A stretch of 14,026 nucleotides of DNA from Chloroflexota bacterium (GCA_021806765.1 JAJZQR010000127.1:1-14026), one strand, 5' to 3'; shown: positions 1 through 7,764, numbered from the stretch's first letter. Notes: generated by a model not told the origin, from the letters alone. Program-made: numbers and translations.

Positions 1-853
1 AAGCCATAATCCCCGCAACGTTTCCGGCCGTGAAGGTGCGACGACGAAAGAGCGACAGGTCCACCAGCGGCTGCTCCAGCCTCGCCTCGACGACGAAGAA
101 GGCGGCCGTGAGAAGAACGAAGGCGGACCCCAACAGCAGCACCAGTGGGGAGATCCAGCCGACCTCGGGGCCCAGTGTCAGGGCCATCAGCAGGGCCAGG
201 AGGGCCAGGACGGAAAGGACGGCACCCGCAAAGTCGAACCGCTGCGGCGCTTGCCGCCGACCACCCGACAGGACACGCTCGTTCAGGATCACCCAGGCGG
301 CCGTCGTGCCGACGATCCCGATGGGCACGTTGACGTAGAAGATCCAGGGCCAGCCCAACGAGTCGATCAGCAGGCCGCCAACCGTCGGGCCAAGGGCGAA
401 CCCCGCTGCGACCACCGTACCGAGGCTCCCCAGGGCCGTGCCCCGCTGCCAGGGCGGGAAAACCGCGGTGACGATGGCGAAGCCGTTGGCCAGTATCATG
501 GCGGCGCCGACCGCTTGCAGTATCCGGAAGGCGATCAGCTCCTCCGCCGTGCGGGAGAAGCCGGAGAGACCCGACCCGAGAACGAAGATCAGGAAGCCCG
601 CGCTGTACACCCTCTTCCGGCCCACGATGTCCGACAGCCGTCCGAAGGGAAGCAGGAGGACCGTGATGGCCAGCAGGTATGCCTCCAGCACCCACTGGAC
701 GAACAACAGACTGGTGTTCAGGTCCTCCAGGATGGTGGGCAGGGCGATGTTGACGATGCTGGCGTCCAGGGTCGCCATCAGGACCCCGACGCCGACCGTG
801 GCCAGAACCCACCACTTGTGGTTCTCCCCCCCGAAGAGCCGCTCTTCCTGCAC
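1..853 (-). CDS. DHA2-family MFS multidrug exporter, N-terminal part (runs off left edge)
   Basis: Reading the minus strand from a GTG at 853 gives an open frame of 284 codons with no stop before the window edge. The product looks like a proton-driven drug exporter of the EmrB/QacA (DHA2, normally 14 membrane helices) group in the cytoplasmic membrane. Visible motifs are the helix-1 signature LDASIVNIALP (residues 29-39), motif A GRLSDIVGRKR (71-81), a motif-B-like stretch RILQAVGAA (110-118) and antiporter motif C GFALGPTVGG (151-160), followed by more hydrophobic helices separated by a charged loop ending FRRRTF. The start is preceded by AAGGAGG (865-871) with about 11 nt spacing; an alternative GTG lies at 895. 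It is transcribed divergently from the GH130 gene. The substrate cannot be read from sequence. The C-terminal ~40% is outside the window. Confidence 0.92.
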   Translation of the reverse strand, partial: MQEERLFGGENHKWWVLATVGVGVLMATLDASIVNIALPTILEDLNTSLLFVQWVLEAYLLAITVLLLPFGRLSDIVGRKRVYSAGFLIFVLGSGLSGFSRTAEELIAFRILQAVGAAMILANGFAIVTAVFPPWQRGTALGSLGTVVAAGFALGPTVGGLLIDSLGWPWIFYVNVPIGIVGTTAAWVILNERVLSGGRRQAPQRFDFAGAVLSVLALLALLMALTLGPEVGWISPLVLLLGSAFVLLTAAFFVVEARLEQPLVDLSLFRRRTFTAGNVAGIMA

Positions 854-981
854 CCTCTGCCGATCCTCCTTGCCCAACCACCACCGCCCTTCCACGCAAG
901 CCCTATTCCCGCTCTACCCCGACCTCTTGCCTCGCCTCTACCTTCAGTTCGATAGCCCGTACGGCGGGAACGGAGCAGCGA

Positions 982-1005
982 AGCGGTCGTTCAGGCGAGA
1001 CCGCT
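982..1005. repeat. Inverted repeat, 7-bp arms, candidate operator
   Basis: AGCGGTC (982-988) and GACCGCT (999-1005) are perfect reverse complements separated by 10 nt, giving a 17-bp centre-to-centre distance, close to two helical turns as expected for a dimeric regulator. It lies in the divergent promoter region of the MFS exporter. No regulator gene is inside the window. It could also be a chance palindrome in GC-rich DNA. Confidence 0.35.
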
Positions 1006-1053
1006 AACTAGCCGTTTTCTTCGACAGCAATCGTGCAACCCCATTGGCTGGCA

Positions 1054-1070
1054 CAGGTGGCTGTCACCTG
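1054..1070. repeat. Inverted repeat, 6-bp arms, candidate operator
   Basis: CAGGTG (1054-1059) and CACCTG (1065-1070) are perfect reverse complements around a 5-nt centre. It sits 65 bp upstream of the GH130 start. Short arms make this weak on its own. Confidence 0.25.
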
Positions 1071-1134
1071 AGGCTGATGGCACGTCGACTGCATCAATGT
1101 CGTTCAAGAAAGCCGACGGAAGGTGCGACGACGA

Positions 1135-2094
1135 ATGAGACAGGAGTTCTTCACACGCTACGGACCGAGGCCTATCCTCACACCCGGTGACCTGCCCTTC
1201 AAAGCCAACGCCGTCCTGAACCCGGGCGTTGCCCTGGTGGACGGAGAGGTGGCGCTGCTGCTGCGGATCGAGGACAGGCGGGGGATCTCCCACGTTCACG
1301 TGGCCAGGAGCGCCAACGGGGTGGACGGCTGGCGCATCGCGGAAAGGCCGCTGTTGCAGGCTGATTCGCCGGGCCACCCCTTCGAGGAGTGGGGGTGTGA
1401 GGATCCGCGAGTGACGCAGATCTCACCGAAGAAGTGGATCATCGCCTACACAGCCTATTCTCGATACGGGCCCGCCGTCGCCCTCGCGACGACCACCGAT
1501 TTCGAGACTGTGACCCGTATCGGGACCGTTCTCTCGCCCACCAATAAGGACGCTGCGCTCTTCCCCCGGCAGTTCCACGGCCAGTGGATCATGCTGCACC
1601 GCCCGGTCACCGGCGGGCAGGAGCACATCTGGCACGTCAGTTCTCCCGACTTGAAGGACTGGACTCGACCGGGAGTCCTGCTACCGCAGCGCAGCGGTCC
1701 ATGGTGGGACGGCCTGCGAGTCGGCGTCGGGGCACCACCGATCCAGACCGACCAGGGATGGCTGCTAATCTATCACGGTGTGAAGGAGATGGGCGTTCGG
1801 CCCGTCTATCGGCTGGGGCTGGCGCTGTTGGACCTGGATAACCCCCGTAAGATGCTGGCTCGCGCCTCCGAGTGGGTCCTTGCGCCCGAGACCGATTACG
1901 AGCAGCGGGGCCTGGTCCCCAATGTGGTTTACAGCTGCGGGGCCATCGGCCGGGGGGACGAGCTGTGGATGTACTACGGGGCTTCAGACACGGTGATCGG
2001 CCTGGCGACCGCCAGGACGGCGGATCTCCTCGACTTTGTGCGGGAGAACGACTACCTCCACAGGGTGGGGCGCCAGAAGGGAATGGTCCCGTAA
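1135..2094 (+). CDS. GH130-family beta-mannoside phosphorylase/hydrolase-like protein
   Basis: A 319-residue protein of the GH130 five-bladed beta-propeller family, whose known members phosphorolyse or hydrolyse beta-1,2- or beta-1,4-linked mannosides. Family features seen: N-terminal PILTPGDLPFKANAVLNPG (13-31), GCEDPRV (87-93) holding the conserved acidic Asp90, NKDAALFPR (137-145), LHRP (154-157), GAPP (199-202) and YHG (213-215). Basic residues at the usual phosphate-binding places (Lys138, Arg156, His214) favour a phosphorylase, but this is from memory of the family. There is no signal peptide, so it acts in the cytoplasm. I chose ATG 1135, with GGAAGG at 1118-1123, over an in-frame GTG at 1123 that would abut the Shine-Dalgarno. 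The stop codon overlaps the ATPase start (TAATG), implying coupled translation. Length is typical of the family; the exact glycan is unknown. Confidence 0.88.
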   Translation: MRQEFFTRYGPRPILTPGDLPFKANAVLNPGVALVDGEVALLLRIEDRRGISHVHVARSANGVDGWRIAERPLLQADSPGHPFEEWGCEDPRVTQISPKKWIIAYTAYSRYGPAVALATTTDFETVTRIGTVLSPTNKDAALFPRQFHGQWIMLHRPVTGGQEHIWHVSSPDLKDWTRPGVLLPQRSGPWWDGLRVGVGAPPIQTDQGWLLIYHGVKEMGVRPVYRLGLALLDLDNPRKMLARASEWVLAPETDYEQRGLVPNVVYSCGAIGRGDELWMYYGASDTVIGLATARTADLLDFVRENDYLHRVGRQKGMVP

Positions 2095-4424
2095 TGGGAG
2101 GACAAGCTAAGCGGGTGCAAGGGTTGACGGCGGCTGAGGCCTCCGAGCTGCTGAAGCGCTACGGCCCGAACGAAGTCAGGGAAGAGCGAGAGAGCCCCTG
2201 GCGGGCCCTGGCCCGCAAGTTCTGGGGACCCGTGCCCTGGATGCTCGAGGCGGCCATCGTCCTAACGGTAGTCCTGGCTAGACTGGCTGACGCCGTTATC
2301 ATCTTCTTCCTCCTGGTCTTCAATGCCGCAGTGGGCTATGCCCAGGAGAATCGGGCAGGGAACGCCCTGGCACTGTTGCGAAAGCGGCTGGCGATCAACT
2401 CGCGGGTGCTCCGCGACGGACGATGGCAGCTGATCCCCGCACGGGAACTGGTGCCGGGTGATGCGGTGCACGTGCGTGTCGGCGACATCGTTCCGGCGGA
2501 CCTGCACTTGCTCGAGGGTGATCTGCAACTGGATCAGTCGGCCCTGACCGGAGAGTCTCTCCCGCGCGAGGCGTCCCCGCCAGATACCATCTACTCGGGG
2601 TCGATCGTCCAGCGGGGCGAGGCCACCGGCGAGGTGGTCTCCACCGGCGCCGCGACCTACTTCGGCAAGACGGCTCAACTGGTGCAAGCAGCACGCACGG
2701 CGACCCATCTGGAGACCACCATCTTCAGCATAGTCAGGTACTTGATGGTCATCGACGTGCTGCTGGTGGCCGCGGTGCTGGCCTTCGCCCTGCTGGTGGG
2801 GATCCCGCTGTTGGAGGTGCTCCCCTTCGCGCTGATCCTGCTCATCGCATCGGTGCCGGCTGCCCTACCCGCCACCTTCACCGTCGCTCAAGCTCTGGGG
2901 GCAGTGGAGATGGCCAGGCGCGGGGTACTGGTCACCCGTCTCTCGGCTATCGAAGAGGCAGCCATGATGGACGTGCTGTGTACCGACAAGACCGGTACCA
3001 TCACCACGAACCAGCTCACGCTGGGTGCCATCCGCGCCTACCCGCCCTTTACCGCGAGGCAACTGCTCGAACTGGGGGCCTTGGCCTCCGACTCGGCCAC
3101 GCAGGACCCCATCGACCTGGCGATCCTCCAGGCTCGATCGGACCAAGCCGGCGGCGGCGACTACGAGCGAGTATCCTTCACCCCCTTCGATCCGGCCACC
3201 AAACGGACCGAAGCCACAGCTCGACGGGAAGGCGAGGAGGTAAGGATCGTCAAAGGAATGCCCGAGATCGTTGCCTCCCTGTCCAGGGAACCGGCCGGGG
3301 ATCTGCCCCGGGATGTGGATGCCCTTGCAGCCAAGGGATACCGGGTTCTGGCCGTGGCCGCGGGACCGGAGGGCAACCTGCGCCTGGCCGGGCTGCTCGG
3401 CTTGATGGACCCGCCCCGTCCGGACTCGGCGAAGCTGATAGCCGAGTTGGCCAGGCTGGGCATTCGGGTGAAAATGGTTACCGGGGACACCGCTCCGACA
3501 GCGTTGGCCATTGCCAGGCAGGTGGGCATCGGCCAGCAGGTGTGCAGCCCTCCAGGACCGCAGGACGGAGCGCGGGTGGACTCCACTCGTTGCGACATCT
3601 TCGCCGGAGTCTATCCCCAGGATAAGTACAACCTGGTGCGTTCGCTGCAGCAGGCCGGGCACGTGGTCGGCATGACTGGGGATGGGGTGAACGACGCCCC
3701 GGCGCTGAAACAGGCCGAGGTGGGAACGGCCGTGGCCAGCGCCACCGATGTGGCCAAGGCAGCGGCCAGCATGGTGCTCACCACTCCAGGCCTGGTCGAC
3801 ATCGTCGGCGCGGTGGAGTCCAGCCGCAGGATCTACCAGCGAATGCTGACCTACACTCTGAACAAGATCATCAAGACCTTTCAGGTGGCTCTCTTCCTCA
3901 GCCTCGCCTTCTTCCTGACGCGTAGTTTCGTGATCACACCCTTTCTCATAGTCCTCCTGCTCTTCGCCAACGACTTCGTCACGATGTCGATCGCGACGGA
4001 CAACGTTGGCTATTCCTCGAAGCCAGACCGATGGCACGTCGGCTCCCTGATGGCCTCTTCCGGGTTGCTCTCCCTGGGGGTACTGGCCGAGTCCTTCCTT
4101 GTGCTCTACCTGGCCACCGACGTCTTCCGCCTGACCATTCCTCAGGTCCAGACCCTGGTGTTCACCATGCTGGTCTTCAGCGGCCAGGCAACGGTCTACC
4201 TGGTGAGGGTGCGTGGACACTTCTGGACGGCTCGCCCCAGCTGGCCGCTGATGATCGCCTCGGCCGCGGACATCGTCGTCGTCACCTTCCTGGCGAGCGT
4301 GGGAATACTGATGGCTGCGGTCGCGCTGCCGCTCGTACTGGCGGTCCTGGGGATCGCGGTGCTGTTCATGCTCTTGATGGATCCTGTCAAGCTAGCCGTC
4401 TTTCGCCTATTCGGGCTGGCCTAG
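2094..4424 (+). CDS. P-type ATPase, P3A (plasma-membrane H+-ATPase-like) cation pump
   Basis: A 776-residue membrane ATP-driven cation pump. Domains in order: cation-ATPase N-terminal region GLTAAEASELLKRYGPNEV (10-28); helices 1-2 (about 49-85) with Asn77 at the position of the plant H+-pump gatekeeper Asn; actuator loop TGES (152-155); helix-4 kink PAALP (255-259); phosphorylation site CTDKTGT with catalytic Asp298; hinge TGDGVND (528-534); and C-terminal helices from about 584, with an Asn-Asp pair (626-627) in helix 6. The helix-4 and DKTGT contexts match the P3A group rather than Ca2+, K+ or heavy-metal pumps. There are no N-terminal metal-binding domains and no long C-terminal autoinhibitory tail. 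An acid equivalent to the plant proton-carrying Asp of helix 5/6 is not evident, so the ion is not certain. The start is the ATG sharing bases with the upstream stop; an open reading frame extends further upstream but is inside the GH130 gene. Confidence 0.93.
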   Translation: MGGQAKRVQGLTAAEASELLKRYGPNEVREERESPWRALARKFWGPVPWMLEAAIVLTVVLARLADAVIIFFLLVFNAAVGYAQENRAGNALALLRKRLAINSRVLRDGRWQLIPARELVPGDAVHVRVGDIVPADLHLLEGDLQLDQSALTGESLPREASPPDTIYSGSIVQRGEATGEVVSTGAATYFGKTAQLVQAARTATHLETTIFSIVRYLMVIDVLLVAAVLAFALLVGIPLLEVLPFALILLIASVPAALPATFTVAQALGAVEMARRGVLVTRLSAIEEAAMMDVLCTDKTGTITTNQLTLGAIRAYPPFTARQLLELGALASDSATQDPIDLAILQARSDQAGGGDYERVSFTPFDPATKRTEATARREGEEVRIVKGMPEIVASLSREPAGDLPRDVDALAAKGYRVLAVAAGPEGNLRLAGLLGLMDPPRPDSAKLIAELARLGIRVKMVTGDTAPTALAIARQVGIGQQVCSPPGPQDGARVDSTRCDIFAGVYPQDKYNLVRSLQQAGHVVGMTGDGVNDAPALKQAEVGTAVASATDVAKAAASMVLTTPGLVDIVGAVESSRRIYQRMLTYTLNKIIKTFQVALFLSLAFFLTRSFVITPFLIVLLLFANDFVTMSIATDNVGYSSKPDRWHVGSLMASSGLLSLGVLAESFLVLYLATDVFRLTIPQVQTLVFTMLVFSGQATVYLVRVRGHFWTARPSWPLMIASAADIVVVTFLASVGILMAAVALPLVLAVLGIAVLFMLLMDPVKLAVFRLFGLA

Positions 4425-4469
4425 AACCATTATGGTGAAGCGCCTTCTTGCCCCACGAGGTTACGTACG

Positions 4470-4499
4470 GGCGTGAAGCCTGCGGCTACAGAGCACGCC
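4470..4499. terminator. Possible bidirectional terminator hairpin between convergent genes
   Basis: The 77-bp gap between two convergent genes contains GGCGTG (4470-4475) pairing with CACGCC (4494-4499), enclosing an inner AGCC-TGC-GGCT hairpin (4477-4487). Its location fits a shared terminator, but neither strand shows a clear T-run, so it is not a classical intrinsic terminator. Confidence 0.35.
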
Positions 4500-4501
4500 A
4501 T

Positions 4502-7351
4502 CTACCAGGTATAGATCGCCGTGTTGCCCCGGAAGATGACCCGGGCGAAAGCGTGATAGGGGGTCCCGTCCGCGGCCTTCTGCTGGGCGAAGAAGGTCAG
4601 GTGGATGATCCTCCCCAGCTCCTTCTTACCGTTCCGGAGGTTCTCAATGTCGTAGATCGGTACCCGCTCGCGGATGGCCGCCGGATCGAACCGATACACG
4701 AATCGGCCCCCTTCCACCGGCAGTTCCCCCTGATCCACCACGCAGCCAGGGGTGACGGCGGCGAAGTAGACCCGCTCGGCATTGCTGAACCCCTCGATGG
4801 CCAGCCCCTCCTCCGCCTTGAAGCTCTGCTGGTTCTTCAACGCCAGCTTCAGCCCGGTGGTCCCCTCGCGCTGGGGCTTGTCGATTACGTAGATGTAGCC
4901 GCCCTCCTCCGGGAGGCCCGGCACGTGGCCCGGGTACCCCTCCCAGTCCGACTGCACGGTACACACCCACAGGCCTGGCCGGTCCAGGGTGTACCGGTCG
5001 GGGCCCGCGTATGAGCCGTAGCCATCGCCGGTGCCGTCCCACTCCTTCACCACGTTGCCGTCGGGATCCTTCAGGGCGCAGTGGATGTGCACCGGCAGCA
5101 TGGGATCGATCTGGAAGGCCGGGGTGAAGGCGGTCCCCTGCTCGTACACCATGCCGGGGCGCATGGAAACAACCAGGAAGACCCGGAAGCTCTGCCCGTC
5201 GGCCCCCAGCAGATCCTCAGAACCGGGAGGGATGACCCGGTTGTTGTTGCTCCCCTTGGGCAGGATGAAGGCGGTGGCCATGTACCCGGCGTAGGAAGGG
5301 GTCTGGTCCTTGGGGCGGAGCACCACTCCGCCCAGGAGGCGGTAGGCGGTGCCCGGCATGTCACCGTTGTTGGTGGCCCCAAACTGGCCGCCGAAGTTGG
5401 TGGCGCTGGTGGGCCAGTAGGGAGCCCTCACCCCATCCTCGCCCACCAGGAAGCGGGACATGAAGCCCGGCCGCGGCCCCGCTCCGTAATAGTAGGCCAG
5501 GTCGGTGATGTACTCGGGATAGAGGTGGGGCGACAGGCCGTTGGAGGTAGCGATCCGAACGTTGGTATTGCCGATGGGCTGCCACCTGGGGTCGTACTTC
5601 TGGCCGCTGTTCTTGACCTCGTAGGTCAGGACCGGCTCGATCTTGTTGGCCCCCTCGCCCTCACTGGCGATCAGCAGGACGTCGCCGGCGTGGTAGGGGA
5701 AGTTGATGTGGTCCAGGTTGCGGAAGCCGTCGTTAGGCTCCACGAAGCCTTCGTAGTGGCTCTCTCCTCGCTCCACCAACTCCTTGCCCACCTTCACCAT
5801 CTTGCCGTGGGCGATCAGATTGCCGTCCGGCGGGTAGACCACCCCGGCGTGGCGCATGCTGCAGACCCACAGGTGGTTGTCGGCATCGGTGTAGGTGGCC
5901 AGAACCCGGGCGTGGTACTCGCCCGGCGCCTCCAGGACGAAGGAATTCATCCCCTGGGCGGCCCCGAAGATGCCCCCCGGTGTCGCCTTCCCACCGTAGC
6001 TGAGGGTCTTCACGGCCCCGGAATCGGAGTTGGGGTACAGGTCAACCTGTACCGTCACGTCGGCCGGCACCGCAGGGGAGAAGGCGATGTCCCGCCCGTA
6101 CCTGGCGCCCACCGGATAGGCCTGTCCCTGGAAGGTGGCGGTGGCCATGGTCAGCCGCTTGGCGATCCAGAAGTGGTAGCTACCGCCGCCCTGGTAGTGG
6201 TTGCCCCACCTGTCGGCGATCCATCCCTTCGCCACCACCGTGTAGCGGCCGTATCCGCCCGGCTTCCAGGAGGTGAACTTGGGATTACGGGTGGTGGGGT
6301 TCCGCCCCTTCCTATCGATGAAAGACGCCGTACCCAGGTCGGTGGTCTTGCCTGAGGGATCGATGACCTGGACCGATAGCTCGCCCGAGGCGAAGTTCCA
6401 GGGGATGTTGCGCAGTTCGTCGATGGCATCGACCCGGAAGTCCGGCTCCAAGCTGTAGCCGATCCTGTTCCCCCCACCGTCGTAGAGGGGAAGGATTACC
6501 TCGTCCGGGATGATGTTGCGGTCGGAGAGGGCAAAGTGACCCTTATCCTCGTCGGCCACCACTCCGGTGTAGCCGTTGGAGTTGTACTGCCCCAGCAGCA
6601 CCCAGTAGAGGTGCCTGGATATCTGGGTGGCATCCACCGATCGTCCTGCCATGTCGGTCCCGTTGCAAGGGATGGTGGGCGAATAGATCATCGACTTCCC
6701 ATCGGGGTAGCGCGGCCGGTTGGCGAACGCCTCAGCGTTCAGGCTGTAGGAGCGCTTGCTGGCGACGAGCCCGAAGTCGAAGCGGAGCCGGTAGATCCCA
6801 GGGGGGATGTCCCCGGGCAACGGGATATCCAGGACGAAGTGGGCATACTGGGAGGAATCGCTCGCCTGCAGATCCCGAACGGGCAGCCGGCGGAGCTGAT
6901 CGACAGGATTCCTGTGCCGGGCCCCGGTGCTCTTGCTGATGGCTCCGGTGTTGCCCCCCTCGATGGCAAGACCGGCCGGGGTCAGCAACGTCGACATCCT
7001 CTCATCTCCGGGGAGCCGCAACAACCCCTGGGGATCGAAGCAGCGCTCCGAGGTCACCAGCATCTGCACCGTGTCGACCGCGAACCCGGCGGACCCCATC
7101 GCGCCGATATAGCCCGGGGAGAGGTGCAGGAACAGGTCTACGTGCACCGTGCTCCCCGGCTGCCATACGGCCGGAGAAAACTTCACGTCGGCCCGCCAGT
7201 CCCCGAAGTCGGTGTGGCCTCCGTCGCTGAACTGCAGATCGCCGTCGGCCGCTTGAGCCGGCCTCTCTGTCCATACGATGGGGATAGATCCGGCCAGACC
7301 AGCCAGGGGTATGGCAGCAAGGGACTTAAGAAATCGCCTTCGCGTCCACAT
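4502..7351 (-). CDS. Large Tat-exported protein of unknown function
   Basis: A 949-residue protein I do not recognise. It opens with a twin-arginine signal: TRRRFLKSL (3-11), a hydrophobic stretch to about residue 27 and a likely cleavage site after AQA (residues 32-34), so it should be folded in the cytoplasm and exported, often a sign of a bound cofactor or metal. The rest is soluble and looks beta-rich, with many Gly, Pro, Asp and aromatic residues and no membrane anchor at the C-terminus, which ends in AIYTW. Two stretches resemble each other: FSPAVWQPGSTVHVDL (about 58-73) and FSPAVPADVTVQVDL (about 423-437), hinting at repeated Ig-like or other beta-sandwich domains. The start is ATG 7351 with GGAGG five nt upstream; an in-frame extension to 7450 lacks such a site. 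The gene stands alone, divergent from the peptidase, with its own promoter and probable operator. Confidence 0.85.
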   Translation of the reverse strand: MWTRRRFLKSLAAIPLAGLAGSIPIVWTERPAQAADGDLQFSDGGHTDFGDWRADVKFSPAVWQPGSTVHVDLFLHLSPGYIGAMGSAGFAVDTVQMLVTSERCFDPQGLLRLPGDERMSTLLTPAGLAIEGGNTGAISKSTGARHRNPVDQLRRLPVRDLQASDSSQYAHFVLDIPLPGDIPPGIYRLRFDFGLVASKRSYSLNAEAFANRPRYPDGKSMIYSPTIPCNGTDMAGRSVDATQISRHLYWVLLGQYNSNGYTGVVADEDKGHFALSDRNIIPDEVILPLYDGGGNRIGYSLEPDFRVDAIDELRNIPWNFASGELSVQVIDPSGKTTDLGTASFIDRKGRNPTTRNPKFTSWKPGGYGRYTVVAKGWIADRWGNHYQGGGSYHFWIAKRLTMATATFQGQAYPVGARYGRDIAFSPAVPADVTVQVDLYPNSDSGAVKTLSYGGKATPGGIFGAAQGMNSFVLEAPGEYHARVLATYTDADNHLWVCSMRHAGVVYPPDGNLIAHGKMVKVGKELVERGESHYEGFVEPNDGFRNLDHINFPYHAGDVLLIASEGEGANKIEPVLTYEVKNSGQKYDPRWQPIGNTNVRIATSNGLSPHLYPEYITDLAYYYGAGPRPGFMSRFLVGEDGVRAPYWPTSATNFGGQFGATNNGDMPGTAYRLLGGVVLRPKDQTPSYAGYMATAFILPKGSNNNRVIPPGSEDLLGADGQSFRVFLVVSMRPGMVYEQGTAFTPAFQIDPMLPVHIHCALKDPDGNVVKEWDGTGDGYGSYAGPDRYTLDRPGLWVCTVQSDWEGYPGHVPGLPEEGGYIYVIDKPQREGTTGLKLALKNQQSFKAEEGLAIEGFSNAERVYFAAVTPGCVVDQGELPVEGGRFVYRFDPAAIRERVPIYDIENLRNGKKELGRIIHLTFFAQQKAADGTPYHAFARVIFRGNTAIYTW

Positions 7352-7480
7352 GGTGTCCTCCAAGAGCCGTCCGGAGCGGCGAGATAGCCGTCCAGGACAG
7401 AAACGAAATCGTCGAGGGATCCGCCAGGGAGGAGCACTTCTCCTGTTCAACTACTATTCGGCAGCGAGGGCATTCAGCTT

Positions 7481-7497
7481 GATACCATACTGGTATC
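7481..7497. promoter_or_regulatory. Probable repressor operator (perfect 7-bp inverted repeat)
   Basis: GATACCA (7481-7487), TAC, TGGTATC (7491-7497) form a perfect palindrome with a 3-nt centre. On the minus strand it falls at roughly +3 to +19 relative to the start predicted from the promoter at 7506-7534, the classic place for a repressor of the Tat-exported protein gene. The ATACCA/TGGTAT half-sites resemble those bound by some GntR-type repressors, but the regulator is not in the window. Confidence 0.55.
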
Positions 7498-7505
7498 GGG
7501 AGCAG

Positions 7506-7534
7506 ATTATGGCGATGGTTGCCTCACATTACAA
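7506..7534 (-). promoter_or_regulatory. Sigma-70-type promoter for the Tat-exported protein
   Basis: On the minus strand, -35 TTGTAA (7534-7529, 4 of 6 consensus) is followed after exactly 17 nt by -10 CATAAT (7511-7506, 5 of 6). Transcription would begin near 7499, giving a leader of about 148 nt before the ATG at 7351. The region is locally AT-richer than its surroundings. Confidence 0.5.
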
Positions 7535-7612
7535 GGCTGTTCCCCTCTTTCGAGAGGATAGTCGCTGGCAACACATGGAATGTACGGTCTGAGAGGGGAG
7601 CCGATCGCGAGA

Positions 7613-7644
7613 GTAGGGGACAGCCCGCAGGATCTGGCCCCTAC
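7613..7644. repeat. Inverted repeat, 7-bp arms, upstream of peptidase
   Basis: GTAGGGG (7613-7619) and CCCCTAC (7638-7644) are perfect reverse complements with an 18-nt spacer. They lie just upstream of the candidate peptidase promoter. They could be a two-turn-spaced regulator site or a hairpin in a longer transcript; no function can be read from it. Confidence 0.3.
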
Positions 7645-7660
7645 AGCTTCTTTCCACCCC

Positions 7661-7690
7661 TTGCCCTGACCCGGGGGTTGCGTGTAGGAT
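7661..7690 (+). promoter_or_regulatory. Weak candidate promoter for the M20 peptidase
   Basis: TTGCCC (7661-7666, 4 of 6) and TAGGAT (7685-7690, 4 of 6) are 18 nt apart, giving a start near 7697 and a leader of about 70 nt. A TTGACA at 7733-7738 further down has no -10 box before the gene. The match is modest and could be chance. Confidence 0.3.
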
Positions 7691-7764
7691 TCCGCCCACT
7701 TCCGGTCGCCCAAGGACCGACCCTCGACCGTTGACAGCCGTCAGCACAAGCAAGGAGGTTTGCC

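Larger units (their letters stand above)
854..1134. other. Divergent intergenic region, MFS exporter / GH130
   Basis: This 281-bp gap separates two divergent genes, so promoters for both must lie here. I found no convincing pair of -35 and -10 boxes on either strand. It does hold two separate inverted repeats, listed below, which are candidate regulator sites. No short gene with a credible ribosome binding site is visible. Confidence 0.6.

Noticed and set aside
251..1007. Plus-strand open frames at 251-955 and 438-1007
   Set aside because: They lie antisense to the MFS exporter, whose motifs A, C and helix-1 signature are clear on the minus strand.
32..1135. A 17-base exact direct repeat at 32-48 and 1119-1135
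   Set aside because: One copy is in exporter coding sequence and the other covers the start of the GH130 gene; there is no shared flank, and Arg-rich GACGAC-type sequence makes a chance match plausible.
1872..2093. In-frame upstream extension of the P-type ATPase reading frame
   Set aside because: It lies wholly inside the GH130 gene in another frame, its product is not like any ATPase N-terminus, and the ATG at 2094 starts right before the normal N-terminal domain.
2865..4220. Long antisense open frame opposite the ATPase (similar ones opposite the Tat protein at 5081-6355, the peptidase at 7741-8952 and the binding protein at 10585-11736)
   Set aside because: All are shadows caused by strong third-position GC bias of the real genes; their products are rich in Arg, Gly, His and Pro and show no family motifs.
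7352..7450. N-terminal extension of the Tat-exported protein to 7450
   Set aside because: It would bury the Tat signal behind 33 extra residues and has no Shine-Dalgarno, while 7351 has GGAGG at five nt.
7544..7557. Small hairpin CCTCT-TTCG-AGAGG upstream of the Tat protein promoter
   Set aside because: Only 5-bp arms, upstream of the -35 box, with no supporting context.
7278..7592. Plus-strand open frame over the Tat gene start and intergenic region
   Set aside because: It overlaps the signal-peptide coding region on the opposite strand, has no ribosome binding site and resembles no family.
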